A stretch of DNA of 64,000 nucleotides from Sphingobacterium athyrii (lineage in GTDB: Bacteria > Bacteroidota > Bacteroidia > Sphingobacteriales > Sphingobacteriaceae), in assembly GCF_003071065.1 (NCBI RefSeq), contig NZ_QCXX01000005.1:372001-436000 (forward strand), read 5' to 3'. The notes beneath the pieces are model-generated. The model worked only from the letters and a program-made list of their open reading frames with translations, was not told where the DNA came from and searched no databases. The position numbers and the translations under genes were made by a program. Positions 36,595 through 44,576 of this stretch are shown one piece after another (within the stretch, counting starts at the first letter, position 1; every line of letters starts with the position of its first letter).

Positions 36595-37785
36595 TTAGGT
36601 ATTAGACGGCGTTTCTTTAAATAGAGATAGCCTTCCGACCATGCCAAACATGAGTAGGCCAAAGCAGGCGAAAACACCATAGGAATAGCGCAAACTAAAT
36701 GCTTCTGCGATATAGCCGATCAGTGGCGGCCCCATTAAAAACCCGAGATAGCTAATGCTGGAAACCATGGCCAATGCCACGCCCGATGGTACATTTTTAT
36801 TTTGACCGGCGATACTATAGATAGACGGTACATTACAGGCGACACCAATACCCACAAGCATAAAAGCAAGCGTGCATATAATAAACTGAGGAAAAATGAC
36901 CGAGGTCATCATGCCTACGAACATCAGGAGTCCGCTATATTGTAAGGTTCTTTTACGTCCCAGCTTACGGATCACGGCGTCGCCCACAAAACGGCCCGTT
37001 GCCATCATGATCATAAAAGAAGCATAGCCTACAACAACGAGTTTTTCGGGTGCATGAACGATTTCCTTAAAGTATACCCCGCTCCAGTCAAACATGGCGC
37101 CCTCGGTTGCCATGCTGAAAAAACCGATGATGCCCAGTTGTAAAAGACTTCCCTCAGGTCTGGAAAAAAAGCTTCGCCGTTCTTTCTGTGGTGATTTTCC
37201 CGGAACCAGATAGCGTTGATTGATGAATGTATTGCCGATGACCAAGGCCAATATGATCAAAAAATGTGATAAGGTATCCAGGCCGAGGTTCATGGTGAGC
37301 AGCCCGACCAATGCGCCTGTAAATCCGGCGATGCTCCAAGCGCCGTGGAAAGAAGTCATAATTGACTTTTTATAGATCTGTTCGGTAGCTACCCCCTGGG
37401 TATTGACCGAGATATTGCACATATTTCCCGTTACGCCAAAAAGAAAGAGAATAGCTCCCAGTTGCCAGGCATTTTGAGCAAAGGCGATGGAGCATAAGAC
37501 CAATGCATAAGCAATCGGTACGATACGCAGCACTTTGGCGCTCCCATATTTGGTGACCAATTTACCCGAAAGGGCCATTGTGACCAGCTGTCCTATGGGA
37601 AGCATCAATAAAATGGTTCCCAGCTGCCCTTCGCTCAGATGAAGACGCTCCTTGATGACCGGAATACGGCTTGCCCAGGAGGCGAAAGCAATACCCTGAC
37701 AAAAAAAGAAAAGAGATACTGCAATCCGAATGCGATTGCGTTTATTATAAAGATCTTCCTCTGAGAGAGTTAGCATAGTGTCCAT
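36595..37785 (-). CDS. MFS transporter (YbjJ-like)
   Basis: 396 aa with 12 predicted membrane segments. The N-terminal motif FASWASRIPVIKERLHLSEGQLG and the loop motif GKLVTKYGSAKVL (MFS motif A position) recall the YbjJ/FucP-like group. The central loop (about residues 195-215) is charged. The substrate is unknown; sugars or small acids are possible. No operon partner is adjacent. Confidence 0.88.
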   Translation of the reverse strand: MDTMLTLSEEDLYNKRNRIRIAVSLFFFCQGIAFASWASRIPVIKERLHLSEGQLGTILLMLPIGQLVTMALSGKLVTKYGSAKVLRIVPIAYALVLCSIAFAQNAWQLGAILFLFGVTGNMCNISVNTQGVATEQIYKKSIMTSFHGAWSIAGFTGALVGLLTMNLGLDTLSHFLIILALVIGNTFINQRYLVPGKSPQKERRSFFSRPEGSLLQLGIIGFFSMATEGAMFDWSGVYFKEIVHAPEKLVVVGYASFMIMMATGRFVGDAVIRKLGRKRTLQYSGLLMFVGMMTSVIFPQFIICTLAFMLVGIGVACNVPSIYSIAGQNKNVPSGVALAMVSSISYLGFLMGPPLIGYIAEAFSLRYSYGVFACFGLLMFGMVGRLSLFKETPSNT

Positions 37786-38285
37786 AGTTCCTGATTTGAG
37801 GGTGCAAAGTTACGGATAAGTATTTCATTTTACGACAGGATCAATAAAGAAATTTATTCACTCAGTCCCGAAGGAACATCATCGCTAAAGCTTGGCAAGA
37901 GTAGAACATGACAATAAAGACTGTTGAAAATTATATCTAAAGCAAGTGAAAATTATCTTCTTTAATTTTGCTTTATGGCAGCCAAGGTTGTGATAATTAT
38001 CTTCTTTCATGCGCTTGTGTAAATTTTACTATGTTAAACGCTTTATTATTAGATTGATACATATTCTATAATCAAACCCGATCCTACCCTATGCTACTTG
38101 ATCAAGTTGGCATAAGTTGAATTTACCAGCCTTTCTTTACTTTAAATATACGAAGTTGTTCAAACAAGACCTACTCATGTCAGGTTAAAATACAATCAAA
38201 ATGTAAAATTCGCAATACGTCAATAGTTTTTCGATAACGTATCCTATTTTTGTTAAAGGCAAACAATTATTAGCCTCCTAGATAA
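37786..38285. other. Intergenic stretch upstream of second tricorn-like gene
   Basis: 500 bp, AT-rich, between two divergent genes. An ATTATCTTCTTT motif is repeated at about 37952 and 37998. No gene is visible; promoters for both neighbours must be here but I see no confident box. Confidence 0.45.
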
Positions 38286-41200
38286 ATGATAAAAAAACTG
38301 CTTTTGAGTGCAGTTCTGGCCTACGGCGGAACTGCTTATGTCGTTGCGCAGCAACCGACATTTTTGTCTCATCCAACATTGACACCCGATGGGAAGGAGA
38401 TGGTATTCAGCTATGAAGGAGATCTTTGGAAAGTAGCGAGCCAAGGAGGTGTTGCTGTCCGGCTTACGGGTATGGAGGGTAACGAAATCAACCCCCGAAT
38501 CTCTCCGGACGGTAAATGGTTGGCATTCTCGGCCAATCAAAATGGGAATATGGATATTTATGTCATGCCTTTGGCTGGCGGAGATATCCGTCAGTTGACA
38601 GCACATGATGCCTCGGATGAGGTGGACAGCTGGAGCTGGGACAGTAAATCACTCTATTTCACTTCCTCTCGTTATAATCGTATGGGGGCTTATCAGGTGT
38701 CTCTGGACGGTGGAACGGCAACACGCCTATTTCCGCATTTTTTCAACTATATCAGTGGTGTCGTTCCTACACCTTCGGGGGAGCTCCTGTTTAACGATAG
38801 CTGGGAAGGATACAGTTCGGCAAACCGCAAACGCTATAAGGGAGCATTTAACCCAGATATCCGTTCCTATAATCCCAAAACAAAAGCCTTTCAGCAATAT
38901 ACAGACTATGTTGGAAAAGATCTTTGGCCAACAACAGATCAAAAAGGAAACATATACTGTGTTTCGGATGAAAACAACGGCGAATACAACCTGTATCAGC
39001 TCAGCGGCAAGGCCAAAACAGCGCTAACAAGCTTTACAGAATCCATTAAACGTCCTTTTGTATCAGCAAATGGCGATAAAATCGCATTTGAAAAGGGGTA
39101 TCAGCTTTATATTTATGATGTCGCCGGAAAAAAAACGGTACAGCCCAATATCGCATTAAACCGCAATCAGGTACTTGGCAAGCTGAAGGAATTCAATATC
39201 TCGGGCAATATCAGTGATTTTGACGTTTCGCCCGACGGAAAAAAGATAGCCTTTGTATCCAGAGGCGAGCTGTTTGTTTCCGATAGTGAAGGTAAATTTG
39301 TGCGTCAAATGCCGGGCAAAGGGGAGCGTGTCATGGAAGTCAAATGGCTCAAGGACAGTAAAACCCTACTTTATAGTCAAACCTACCAGGGATATCAGAA
39401 CTGGTTTTCCCGTACCGCAGATGGAAAAGGCGAGGTGAATCATCTGACCGAAGACCTTCGAAATAACCGCGATATTAGCTTTAACGCCGACCGAACGAAA
39501 GCGGTATACCTAAGCGGCCGCGATGAGGTACGAACATTGGATCTAGGGAGTCTAAAAAGCCAGACCGTGATTAAAGACGAAATCTGGGGCTTCCAGAATT
39601 CTTCGCCCTCATTTTCGCCCGACGGTAATTATCTGTTATTTACGGCAATGCGCAATTTTGAACAGGACATCTTTGTCCATAACCTCAAGAGCGGGCAAAC
39701 GACCAACCTGACCAATACCGGTGTCTCCGAGACCAACCCCTATTGGTCTCCGGATGGGAAGTATATTTATTTTGCGAGCAACAGAACCAAGCCTTCATAC
39801 CCTACGGGAATGCAAAACTCGAGCATCTTCCGTATGGCGCTGACCAATTTTGACCAACCGTATCGCAGTGCCAAGTTTGACGAATTATTTGCCCAGCCCG
39901 CAGTAAAAAAAGATTCGGTCGCAAATAAGCCGAAAGCGCCTAAAAAAGAAAACGACGCCAAGGATAAGAGTAACTCGAATGCAGATAAAAACAAGCCGGC
40001 AGCTCCCGGTTCAGAACCGAAGAAAACGGTCTTGGTACAGCTTGATCTTGAGGGCTTGCGGGATCGTATCGAACAGGTCAGTCCTGCATCCGGGACACAG
40101 TACAGCCCTTTGGTGATCCAAAAAGCAGACAAGACTTATGTGTTCTATTCGTCTGACCATGAGGGCAAATTCAGCGCTTACCGTACCGTATATGAGCCAT
40201 TCACGGCTCCTAAAACTGAAAAGGTAATCGAAGGTGGCATGGGACGGGTACAGGAATCGGCAGACAAGTACTTTGTGCTGCACCGAGGTACCATACAGAA
40301 ATACAGTCTGGAGGGAAACAAGCTCGATGCGATAACCATGAGCTTTAAATTCAACCGAGACCTGGAGAAAGAATTTAACCAGATGTTTTATGAGACCTGG
40401 GCCAATCTGGAAGAGAACTTTTATGACAGTAATTTTCATGGGGTAGACTGGACGGCAACCAAAAAGAAATACGAAAAATATCTGCCCGGAATCAATGACC
40501 GTAATGATCTGCGTATTCTCTTGAACGATATGTTGGGCGAGCTCAACTCATCACACTTGGGCTTTAGTTCCACGGGGGCTGAAGAACGTAAACCTTTTGG
40601 CTTCGTGACCAACGAGATCGGAGTGGAATATGATAGCGAAAACCCTTATAAGATCAGCCGCATTGTAGGCAATGGGCCGGCGGCAAAGAAAGAGGTGGAT
40701 ATTAAAGCGGGTGATGTGCTGGTCGCTGTCAATGGTGTTAAAATAAACACAACGGCAGATCGGGACAGTTATTTTACATGGCCATCAATGGAAGAGGAAG
40801 TGCAGCTGACGCTAAGCCGCAATGGCAAAGAGGTTCATACCAATGTGCGGCCGATTTCCAGTACAGTTTTTAGGGAATTGATTTACGATGAATGGATCAA
40901 GGATAACCGCAGCCGTGTAGACAGATTGAGTGACAATAAGATTGCTTATTCACATATGAAGAATATGTCGGGCGGAGAATTGCAGCGTTTTCTTATCGAT
41001 ATGGCTGAGCAGGAAAATAACAAGCAAGGAATTATTTTGGACTTACGTTATAATACCGGTGGAAATGTGCACGATGAAGTATTGCGTTTTCTGTCGCAGC
41101 GGCCTTACCTACAGTGGCAGTATCGTGGTGGAAAACGAGCGCCACAAAGTAATTTTGCGCCCGCTGCCAAGCCGATTGTGCTGTTGATCAATGAACAGTC

Positions 41201-41489
41201 TCTGAGTGACGCAGAGATGACCGCGGCCGGATTCAAAGCCTTGAAACTGGGTAAAATCATTGGTAATGAAACTTACCGCTGGATCATCTTTACCTCAGGT
41301 AAGGGACTGGTCGACGGGTCTTTCTACCGCTTACCTTCCTGGGGTTGCTATACGCTGGACGGTCAGGATCTGGAGCAGACAGGTGTTGCACCTGATATTT
41401 TTGTAAAAAATACAGTTCAGGACCGTATGGAAAATAAAGATCCGCAGCTGGAGCGGGCAGTGAAAGAAATCTTAGCCGATCTCAAGTAA
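38286..41489 (+). CDS. Tricorn-like S41 family protease (paralogue 2)
   Basis: 1067 aa with a signal peptide (AYVVAQ, about residue 22). The domain order is the same as in the 10579 gene: beta-propeller repeats (GDLWKVASQGGVAVRLT, SPDGKWLAFSA, SPDGKYIYFAS), a Lys/Asn/Pro-rich linker (about residues 540-580), tricorn core, PDZ (DIKAGDVLVAVNGVKI) and S41 peptidase. The catalytic Ser region is NEQSLSDAEMTAAGFK (about 968-983), and a Ser-His pair in LNSSHLGFSS fits the relay. A hairpin follows the stop. Confidence 0.93.
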   Translation: MIKKLLLSAVLAYGGTAYVVAQQPTFLSHPTLTPDGKEMVFSYEGDLWKVASQGGVAVRLTGMEGNEINPRISPDGKWLAFSANQNGNMDIYVMPLAGGDIRQLTAHDASDEVDSWSWDSKSLYFTSSRYNRMGAYQVSLDGGTATRLFPHFFNYISGVVPTPSGELLFNDSWEGYSSANRKRYKGAFNPDIRSYNPKTKAFQQYTDYVGKDLWPTTDQKGNIYCVSDENNGEYNLYQLSGKAKTALTSFTESIKRPFVSANGDKIAFEKGYQLYIYDVAGKKTVQPNIALNRNQVLGKLKEFNISGNISDFDVSPDGKKIAFVSRGELFVSDSEGKFVRQMPGKGERVMEVKWLKDSKTLLYSQTYQGYQNWFSRTADGKGEVNHLTEDLRNNRDISFNADRTKAVYLSGRDEVRTLDLGSLKSQTVIKDEIWGFQNSSPSFSPDGNYLLFTAMRNFEQDIFVHNLKSGQTTNLTNTGVSETNPYWSPDGKYIYFASNRTKPSYPTGMQNSSIFRMALTNFDQPYRSAKFDELFAQPAVKKDSVANKPKAPKKENDAKDKSNSNADKNKPAAPGSEPKKTVLVQLDLEGLRDRIEQVSPASGTQYSPLVIQKADKTYVFYSSDHEGKFSAYRTVYEPFTAPKTEKVIEGGMGRVQESADKYFVLHRGTIQKYSLEGNKLDAITMSFKFNRDLEKEFNQMFYETWANLEENFYDSNFHGVDWTATKKKYEKYLPGINDRNDLRILLNDMLGELNSSHLGFSSTGAEERKPFGFVTNEIGVEYDSENPYKISRIVGNGPAAKKEVDIKAGDVLVAVNGVKINTTADRDSYFTWPSMEEEVQLTLSRNGKEVHTNVRPISSTVFRELIYDEWIKDNRSRVDRLSDNKIAYSHMKNMSGGELQRFLIDMAEQENNKQGIILDLRYNTGGNVHDEVLRFLSQRPYLQWQYRGGKRAPQSNFAPAAKPIVLLINEQSLSDAEMTAAGFKALKLGKIIGNETYRWIIFTSGKGLVDGSFYRLPSWGCYTLDGQDLEQTGVAPDIFVKNTVQDRMENKDPQLERAVKEILADLK

Positions 41490-41515
41490 TATAGTAACAA
41501 TTATAAATGACTGCA

Positions 41516-41540
41516 AGCTGGAGGGAATACCCCTCCAGCT
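41516..41540 (+). terminator. Hairpin after second tricorn-like gene
   Basis: 10-bp perfect stem AGCTGGAGGG / CCCTCCAGCT with a 5-nt loop. No long T run follows, so terminator strength is uncertain. Confidence 0.6.
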
Positions 41541-41655
41541 ATAGCAAGATTAATTCCCCGACGGCCTCTTTACAACTATTTAAAATTATTTTATTCCGCT
41601 CTTGTGAAATTTTGATCTTTTGTGCATCCCTTCTCAAAACATAAAAGGAATAGAC

Positions 41656-42393
41656 ATGGAAAAGATCATATTACAAGTAAAAGAATCCTGCATAGCGGAT
41701 TGGGGCAAAATGACAGCACAGGAACAAGGACGCTTTTGTGGCAAGTGCGAAAAGATAGTCGTTGATTTCTCGCAGATGAGTGATCAGGAAATCGTTGATC
41801 AGATCAAAAAATCCAGTAAAGGGCTTTGCGGTCGTTTTTATGAAGATCAGCTGTTACGTGAATTGGATGCCAGTTTTTCCTTTGCAAAAAATCCGGTATG
41901 GCTTAATAGGTGGAATGGTATTGCTGCCGGACTGATGCTAATCGGTTCATTGAGCTTACCTGCGGTACAGGCGCAAACCTTCACAACAGGAAAAGTGGCT
42001 GTGGTACAGACAAAAGATGTAGCAGCGACCGAATCTGTAGAAAAACTGACTATTCCAAGCCAACCTCTGAAAAGTGAACCTGCATTGTCAAATCAGGATA
42101 GCATTAAGGTAAAGATCTCAGGAAAAATTGTATGTGCTTCTGGCGAGGGCAGCATGACGGGGACTGACGTGTCAATTGGAGATTACCATACGAAAGCTGG
42201 TGAAAATGGCAGCTTTGAGTTTTGGGTACCACAATCCCTATTTAGTAAAGATCAGGAACTACGTGCACAAATGATCGGGTATAAGACTGTTGTTGTTCGC
42301 TTAAAAAAGGGCAACAAGAAAGCTATAAATAAGCCTATTAAGATGGAGGTTAGACCAATGATTATGGGGCTTATTGCTACTTCAGATCGGTAG
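41656..42393 (+). CDS. Cys-motif membrane protein with carboxypeptidase-regulatory-like tail
   Basis: 245 aa from the ATG at 41656, with AAAGGAA upstream. The N-terminus (about residues 7-80) has the Bacteroidota motif CxxDWxxMTxxxxGRFCGKCEKIVVDFS plus LCGRFYEDQL. A single hydrophobic segment (about 92-110) follows, and the periplasmic C-terminus is a carboxypeptidase-regulatory-like beta sandwich (SGKIVCASGEGSMTGTDVSI). Paired Cys suggest metal or redox binding. The role is unknown. Confidence 0.75.
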   Translation: MEKIILQVKESCIADWGKMTAQEQGRFCGKCEKIVVDFSQMSDQEIVDQIKKSSKGLCGRFYEDQLLRELDASFSFAKNPVWLNRWNGIAAGLMLIGSLSLPAVQAQTFTTGKVAVVQTKDVAATESVEKLTIPSQPLKSEPALSNQDSIKVKISGKIVCASGEGSMTGTDVSIGDYHTKAGENGSFEFWVPQSLFSKDQELRAQMIGYKTVVVRLKKGNKKAINKPIKMEVRPMIMGLIATSDR

Positions 42394-42690
42394 GGACTAG
42401 GCCACATGAAGGTGCTCTATTTTTTGCTTGGCTGTAAGTGAGTAACGGTCGAAGCACCGAGATGACCAGCAGACTTTTTTGACAGTTTATAAGTGCATAT
42501 ATGTCTAATCTGGACTTTGCCGACGAGGTTTTAATTGTTATCGCATGTGATATAATTTTGCGGGACCAATGGGTGAACGTACATTTAAGGCGATCGAAGC
42601 CATGGAACAAAAAATGGAAGACAAAGAATAAAAAATCTCCTTTTATACTTGACTTTCTCTCCGCTGAATCTTACATTTGATTTATCGAAT
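42394..42690. other. Intergenic stretch before tRNA-Lys
   Basis: 297 bp. A 20-codon frame (42569-42631, MGERTFKAIEAMEQKMEDKE) ends near the tRNA and may be a gene remnant; I cannot support it as a gene. Confidence 0.35.
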
Positions 42691-42763
42691 GACTTCGTAG
42701 CTCAGTTGGTAGAGCAACAGACTCTTAATCTGTGGGTCCTGAGTTCGAGCCTCAGCGGGGTCA
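42691..42763 (+). tRNA. tRNA-Lys (CTT), integration target
   Basis: 73 nt; acceptor GACTTCG / CGGGGTC, discriminator A. The anticodon stem ACAGA / TCTGT encloses loop CTCTTAA (CTT, reading AAG). From 42721 (the base before the anticodon loop) onward the gene is repeated exactly at 55591, which marks it as the attachment site of an integrated element. The tRNA is intact at this left end. Confidence 0.95.
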
Positions 42764-42769
42764 CTTTCA
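42721..42769 (+). repeat. attL core (49-bp direct repeat, copy 1)
   Basis: Runs from the start of the tRNA-Lys anticodon loop to 6 bp beyond the tRNA. Identical to 55591-55639. Confidence 0.92.
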
Positions 42770-42806
42770 AAAAAGCCGTTTTACAAATGTAGGATGGCTT
42801 TTTTGT
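42769..42806 (+). terminator. Terminator after tRNA-Lys
   Basis: AAAAAAGCC / GGCTTTTTT stem with an 18-nt loop. A diverged copy follows attR at about 55640-55674. Confidence 0.75.
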
Positions 42807-42924
42807 GCCCTTATAATGCCTTTAAAGCGATTTTTTGCATTTATGCCATGCCGAGAAGTTATAAAATCTATTAATTACTTCTTTGTTCAAAGATACTAAA
42901 AAATGGTCATTTTAGGACCTTTTT

Positions 42925-42962
42925 GTCTCGCAAAGTGTCTCACTTTGTCTCACTTTTGTCTC
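42925..42962 (+). repeat. Putative integrase arm-type sites, left
   Basis: GTCTC repeats at 42925, 42937, 42947 and 42958, spaced 12, 10 and 11 bp (about one helical turn), most within GTCTC(A/G)C. The same motif lies beside the integrase at the right end. Confidence 0.55.
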
Positions 42963-43208
42963 GCAAAATAGTGAAAAATCAATATTGAACTTCTTTTGGT
43001 ATACTTCAAGCTTCAAAATGTATAGACAAATCTATTGTTAGAACAGTAGTTTAAAAAATATTGTTAATTAACCTTGTTTTTTGAGCCTTAAACAGGCTTC
43101 TGTTCTCGCAACTGTTCTCGCTAATTTATATGATAAAACCTCCTTTCTTTTTGTATAAAGTTAAGAAGGTTTTTTATTTTTTTTAATTTTAACGAGTAGG
43201 GAACCAAA

Positions 43209-43355
43209 TGCTCTCTAATTGAATAAGACAAGAAAGTTGTGAGAACCCAAAATTTTTAAGGGGTATAAAATATAGAAATGAGTTCTCAATAGTCCTCAAA
43301 AATAATATGGATGCGTAATCCATCGGGTAATATCCCCTATTCTATTAGAAAGTGT
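43209..43355. repeat. Structured unit A (~147 bp) bounded by CTCTCTAATTGAATA-type inverted repeats
   Basis: Outer arms at 43211-43229 and 43338-43355. Inside are TGAGAAC/GTTCTCA (43240, 43282), ATGGAT/ATCCAT and GGG/CCC hairpins. A diverged copy with the same hairpins lies at 55860-55999. Confidence 0.6.
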
Positions 43356-43441
43356 TTCGTCATCTAAATACCCTCTAAGATATTAAGCCAGTTCTTTTGC
43401 TCGGGATCCCAGAGTGTTGAGAGATTAGCAAGTATGACTCA

Positions 43442-44107
43442 ATGACCCAGAAAAAATTAATCGCTATATTTATCGTGGTAAGAATTGAAAAAATAAACCT
43501 AGTTATGATATCATTTCACGAAATCAACCATCATTGGAATTACTTTTTAGCAATAGAAAAAGATTTAGAAAACTTATCTAGATATATCGAATTTTCTGAA
43601 AATAATCTTCAAACATATTCTATTGAGATTGCTCATATTTTATTATCATCTTCCTCGGAAGTAGATGTAATGCTTAAACAGTTTTGTAAGCTGATTGAAC
43701 CAAGTTCCAACCCCAATAATATTAATGATTACAAGACCATAATATTGTCTTCAGGATCAGATATTGTGAATCAAAAAATTTCGATTAATAGATATGGATT
43801 AGAATACAAACCATTTGAAAATTGGATAACTGATGGTGAAAACCCCGTTTGGTGGAAGAGTCATAATAACGTTAAGCATAACCGTAATAAATATTATTAT
43901 CAGGCTAATTTACAAAATGTTATTAATTCTGTTGGGGCTTTATTACTTGTAAATATTTATTTTTATGAAAAGCAATTCTCAGTAAACGATGGTAAAGAAA
44001 GTATTGGACTTTTAGAAACAACAAGTAAATTAAAACCGGAATCTTCATTTATAAAAATCCCTTCTGAATATTATTATAAATACTTAGTTGTAAGGAGCTC
44101 GAAATGA
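43442..44107 (+). CDS. Unknown protein with WWKSHNNVKHNR motif
   Basis: 221 aa, or 200 aa if the ATG at 43505 (MISFHEINHHWNY) is used, which I consider at least as likely. It is helical with no signal peptide. The segment WWKSHNNVKHNRNKYYYQANLQN (about residues 140-162) recalls HEPN-like helical proteins with a W..N.VKH.R motif, but I cannot confirm the family. It lies at the left end of the element, AT-rich like the methylase operon, and is followed by a hairpin-dense gap. It may be cargo for phage defence; this is inference. Confidence 0.5.
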   Translation: MTQKKLIAIFIVVRIEKINLVMISFHEINHHWNYFLAIEKDLENLSRYIEFSENNLQTYSIEIAHILLSSSSEVDVMLKQFCKLIEPSSNPNNINDYKTIILSSGSDIVNQKISINRYGLEYKPFENWITDGENPVWWKSHNNVKHNRNKYYYQANLQNVINSVGALLLVNIYFYEKQFSVNDGKESIGLLETTSKLKPESSFIKIPSEYYYKYLVVRSSK

Positions 44108-44403
44108 TTCTTCTGCTCGCCGTCCTGCGAGTTGAACGAAGGTCGTTGAAGAAAAGTGCGAAGCACGATTCAACGATATCTATGAAATAGACGAAGCTTC
44201 TTGGCGGTATTTTTGAAAAGAGGATTGTGACCTGGGCTTATCAAAAATAGTGACAAGAGCGAAGCCTGAGAGAACAGCAGGCGAGCCAAACTCTAAAAAC
44301 GGTTGGATTTTGAATGTGCATGCAATGCTTATTCAAAAGACAAAAGAGTTTTTATGAAGTGGAGGGATTTATAAAACATTAAGTATGACAAACAGCGAAG
44401 CTA

Positions 44404-44440
44404 TAAATATGAAATTTTATGAAATAAGGTTTCATATTTA
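44404..44440 (+). repeat. 11-bp perfect inverted repeat
   Basis: TAAATATGAAA (44404-44414) pairs with TTTCATATTTA (44430-44440); loop of 15 nt. Confidence 0.8.
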
Positions 44441-44564
44441 TGAAGTTTGGCGTATCTTAATGGCAGAAATTCCGAAACGGAATGCCATTTTACCAATGTT
44501 TACAATTTGATAAAATATTATTTTAAACAGTTTTTTTGATAATATACTATCGAAAACAAAATGT

Positions 44565-44572
44565 TACTTTTG
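44565..44572 (+). promoter_or_regulatory. -7 box abutting the methylase start
   Basis: TACTTTTG fits TAnnTTTG and ends 4 bp before the ATG at 44577; no convincing -33 element at the usual distance. Confidence 0.4.
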
Positions 44573-44576
44573 CAGA

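Larger units (their letters stand above)
42764..43441. other. Left-end noncoding region of the element
   Basis: 678 bp. It holds the tRNA terminator, putative arm-type sites (42925-42962 and 43102-43120) and the ~147-bp structured unit (43209-43355). I see no gene. Confidence 0.6.
44108..44576. other. Hairpin-dense noncoding block
   Basis: 469 bp without a supported ORF but with a series of perfect or near-perfect stems: 44144-44175 (with GTGCGAAGCAC nested), 44208-44249, 44264-44282, 44308-44338, 44404-44440 (11 bp) and 44459-44489. GCGAAGC-like loops recur (44160, 44259, 44394). It could be an origin, a structured RNA or the remains of a mobilisation region. Confidence 0.55.

Noticed and set aside
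42569..42631. 20-codon ORF before tRNA-Lys
   Set aside because: Too short, no promoter or conservation evidence; possibly a relic only.
43102..43120. GTTCTCGC pair as promoter elements
   Set aside because: No -7 box follows; more likely part of the arm-type set.
42900..43130. CRISPR-like array from the GTCTC repeats
   Set aside because: Repeats are 5-8 bp at 10-12 bp spacing with no spacers; they fit arm-type sites.
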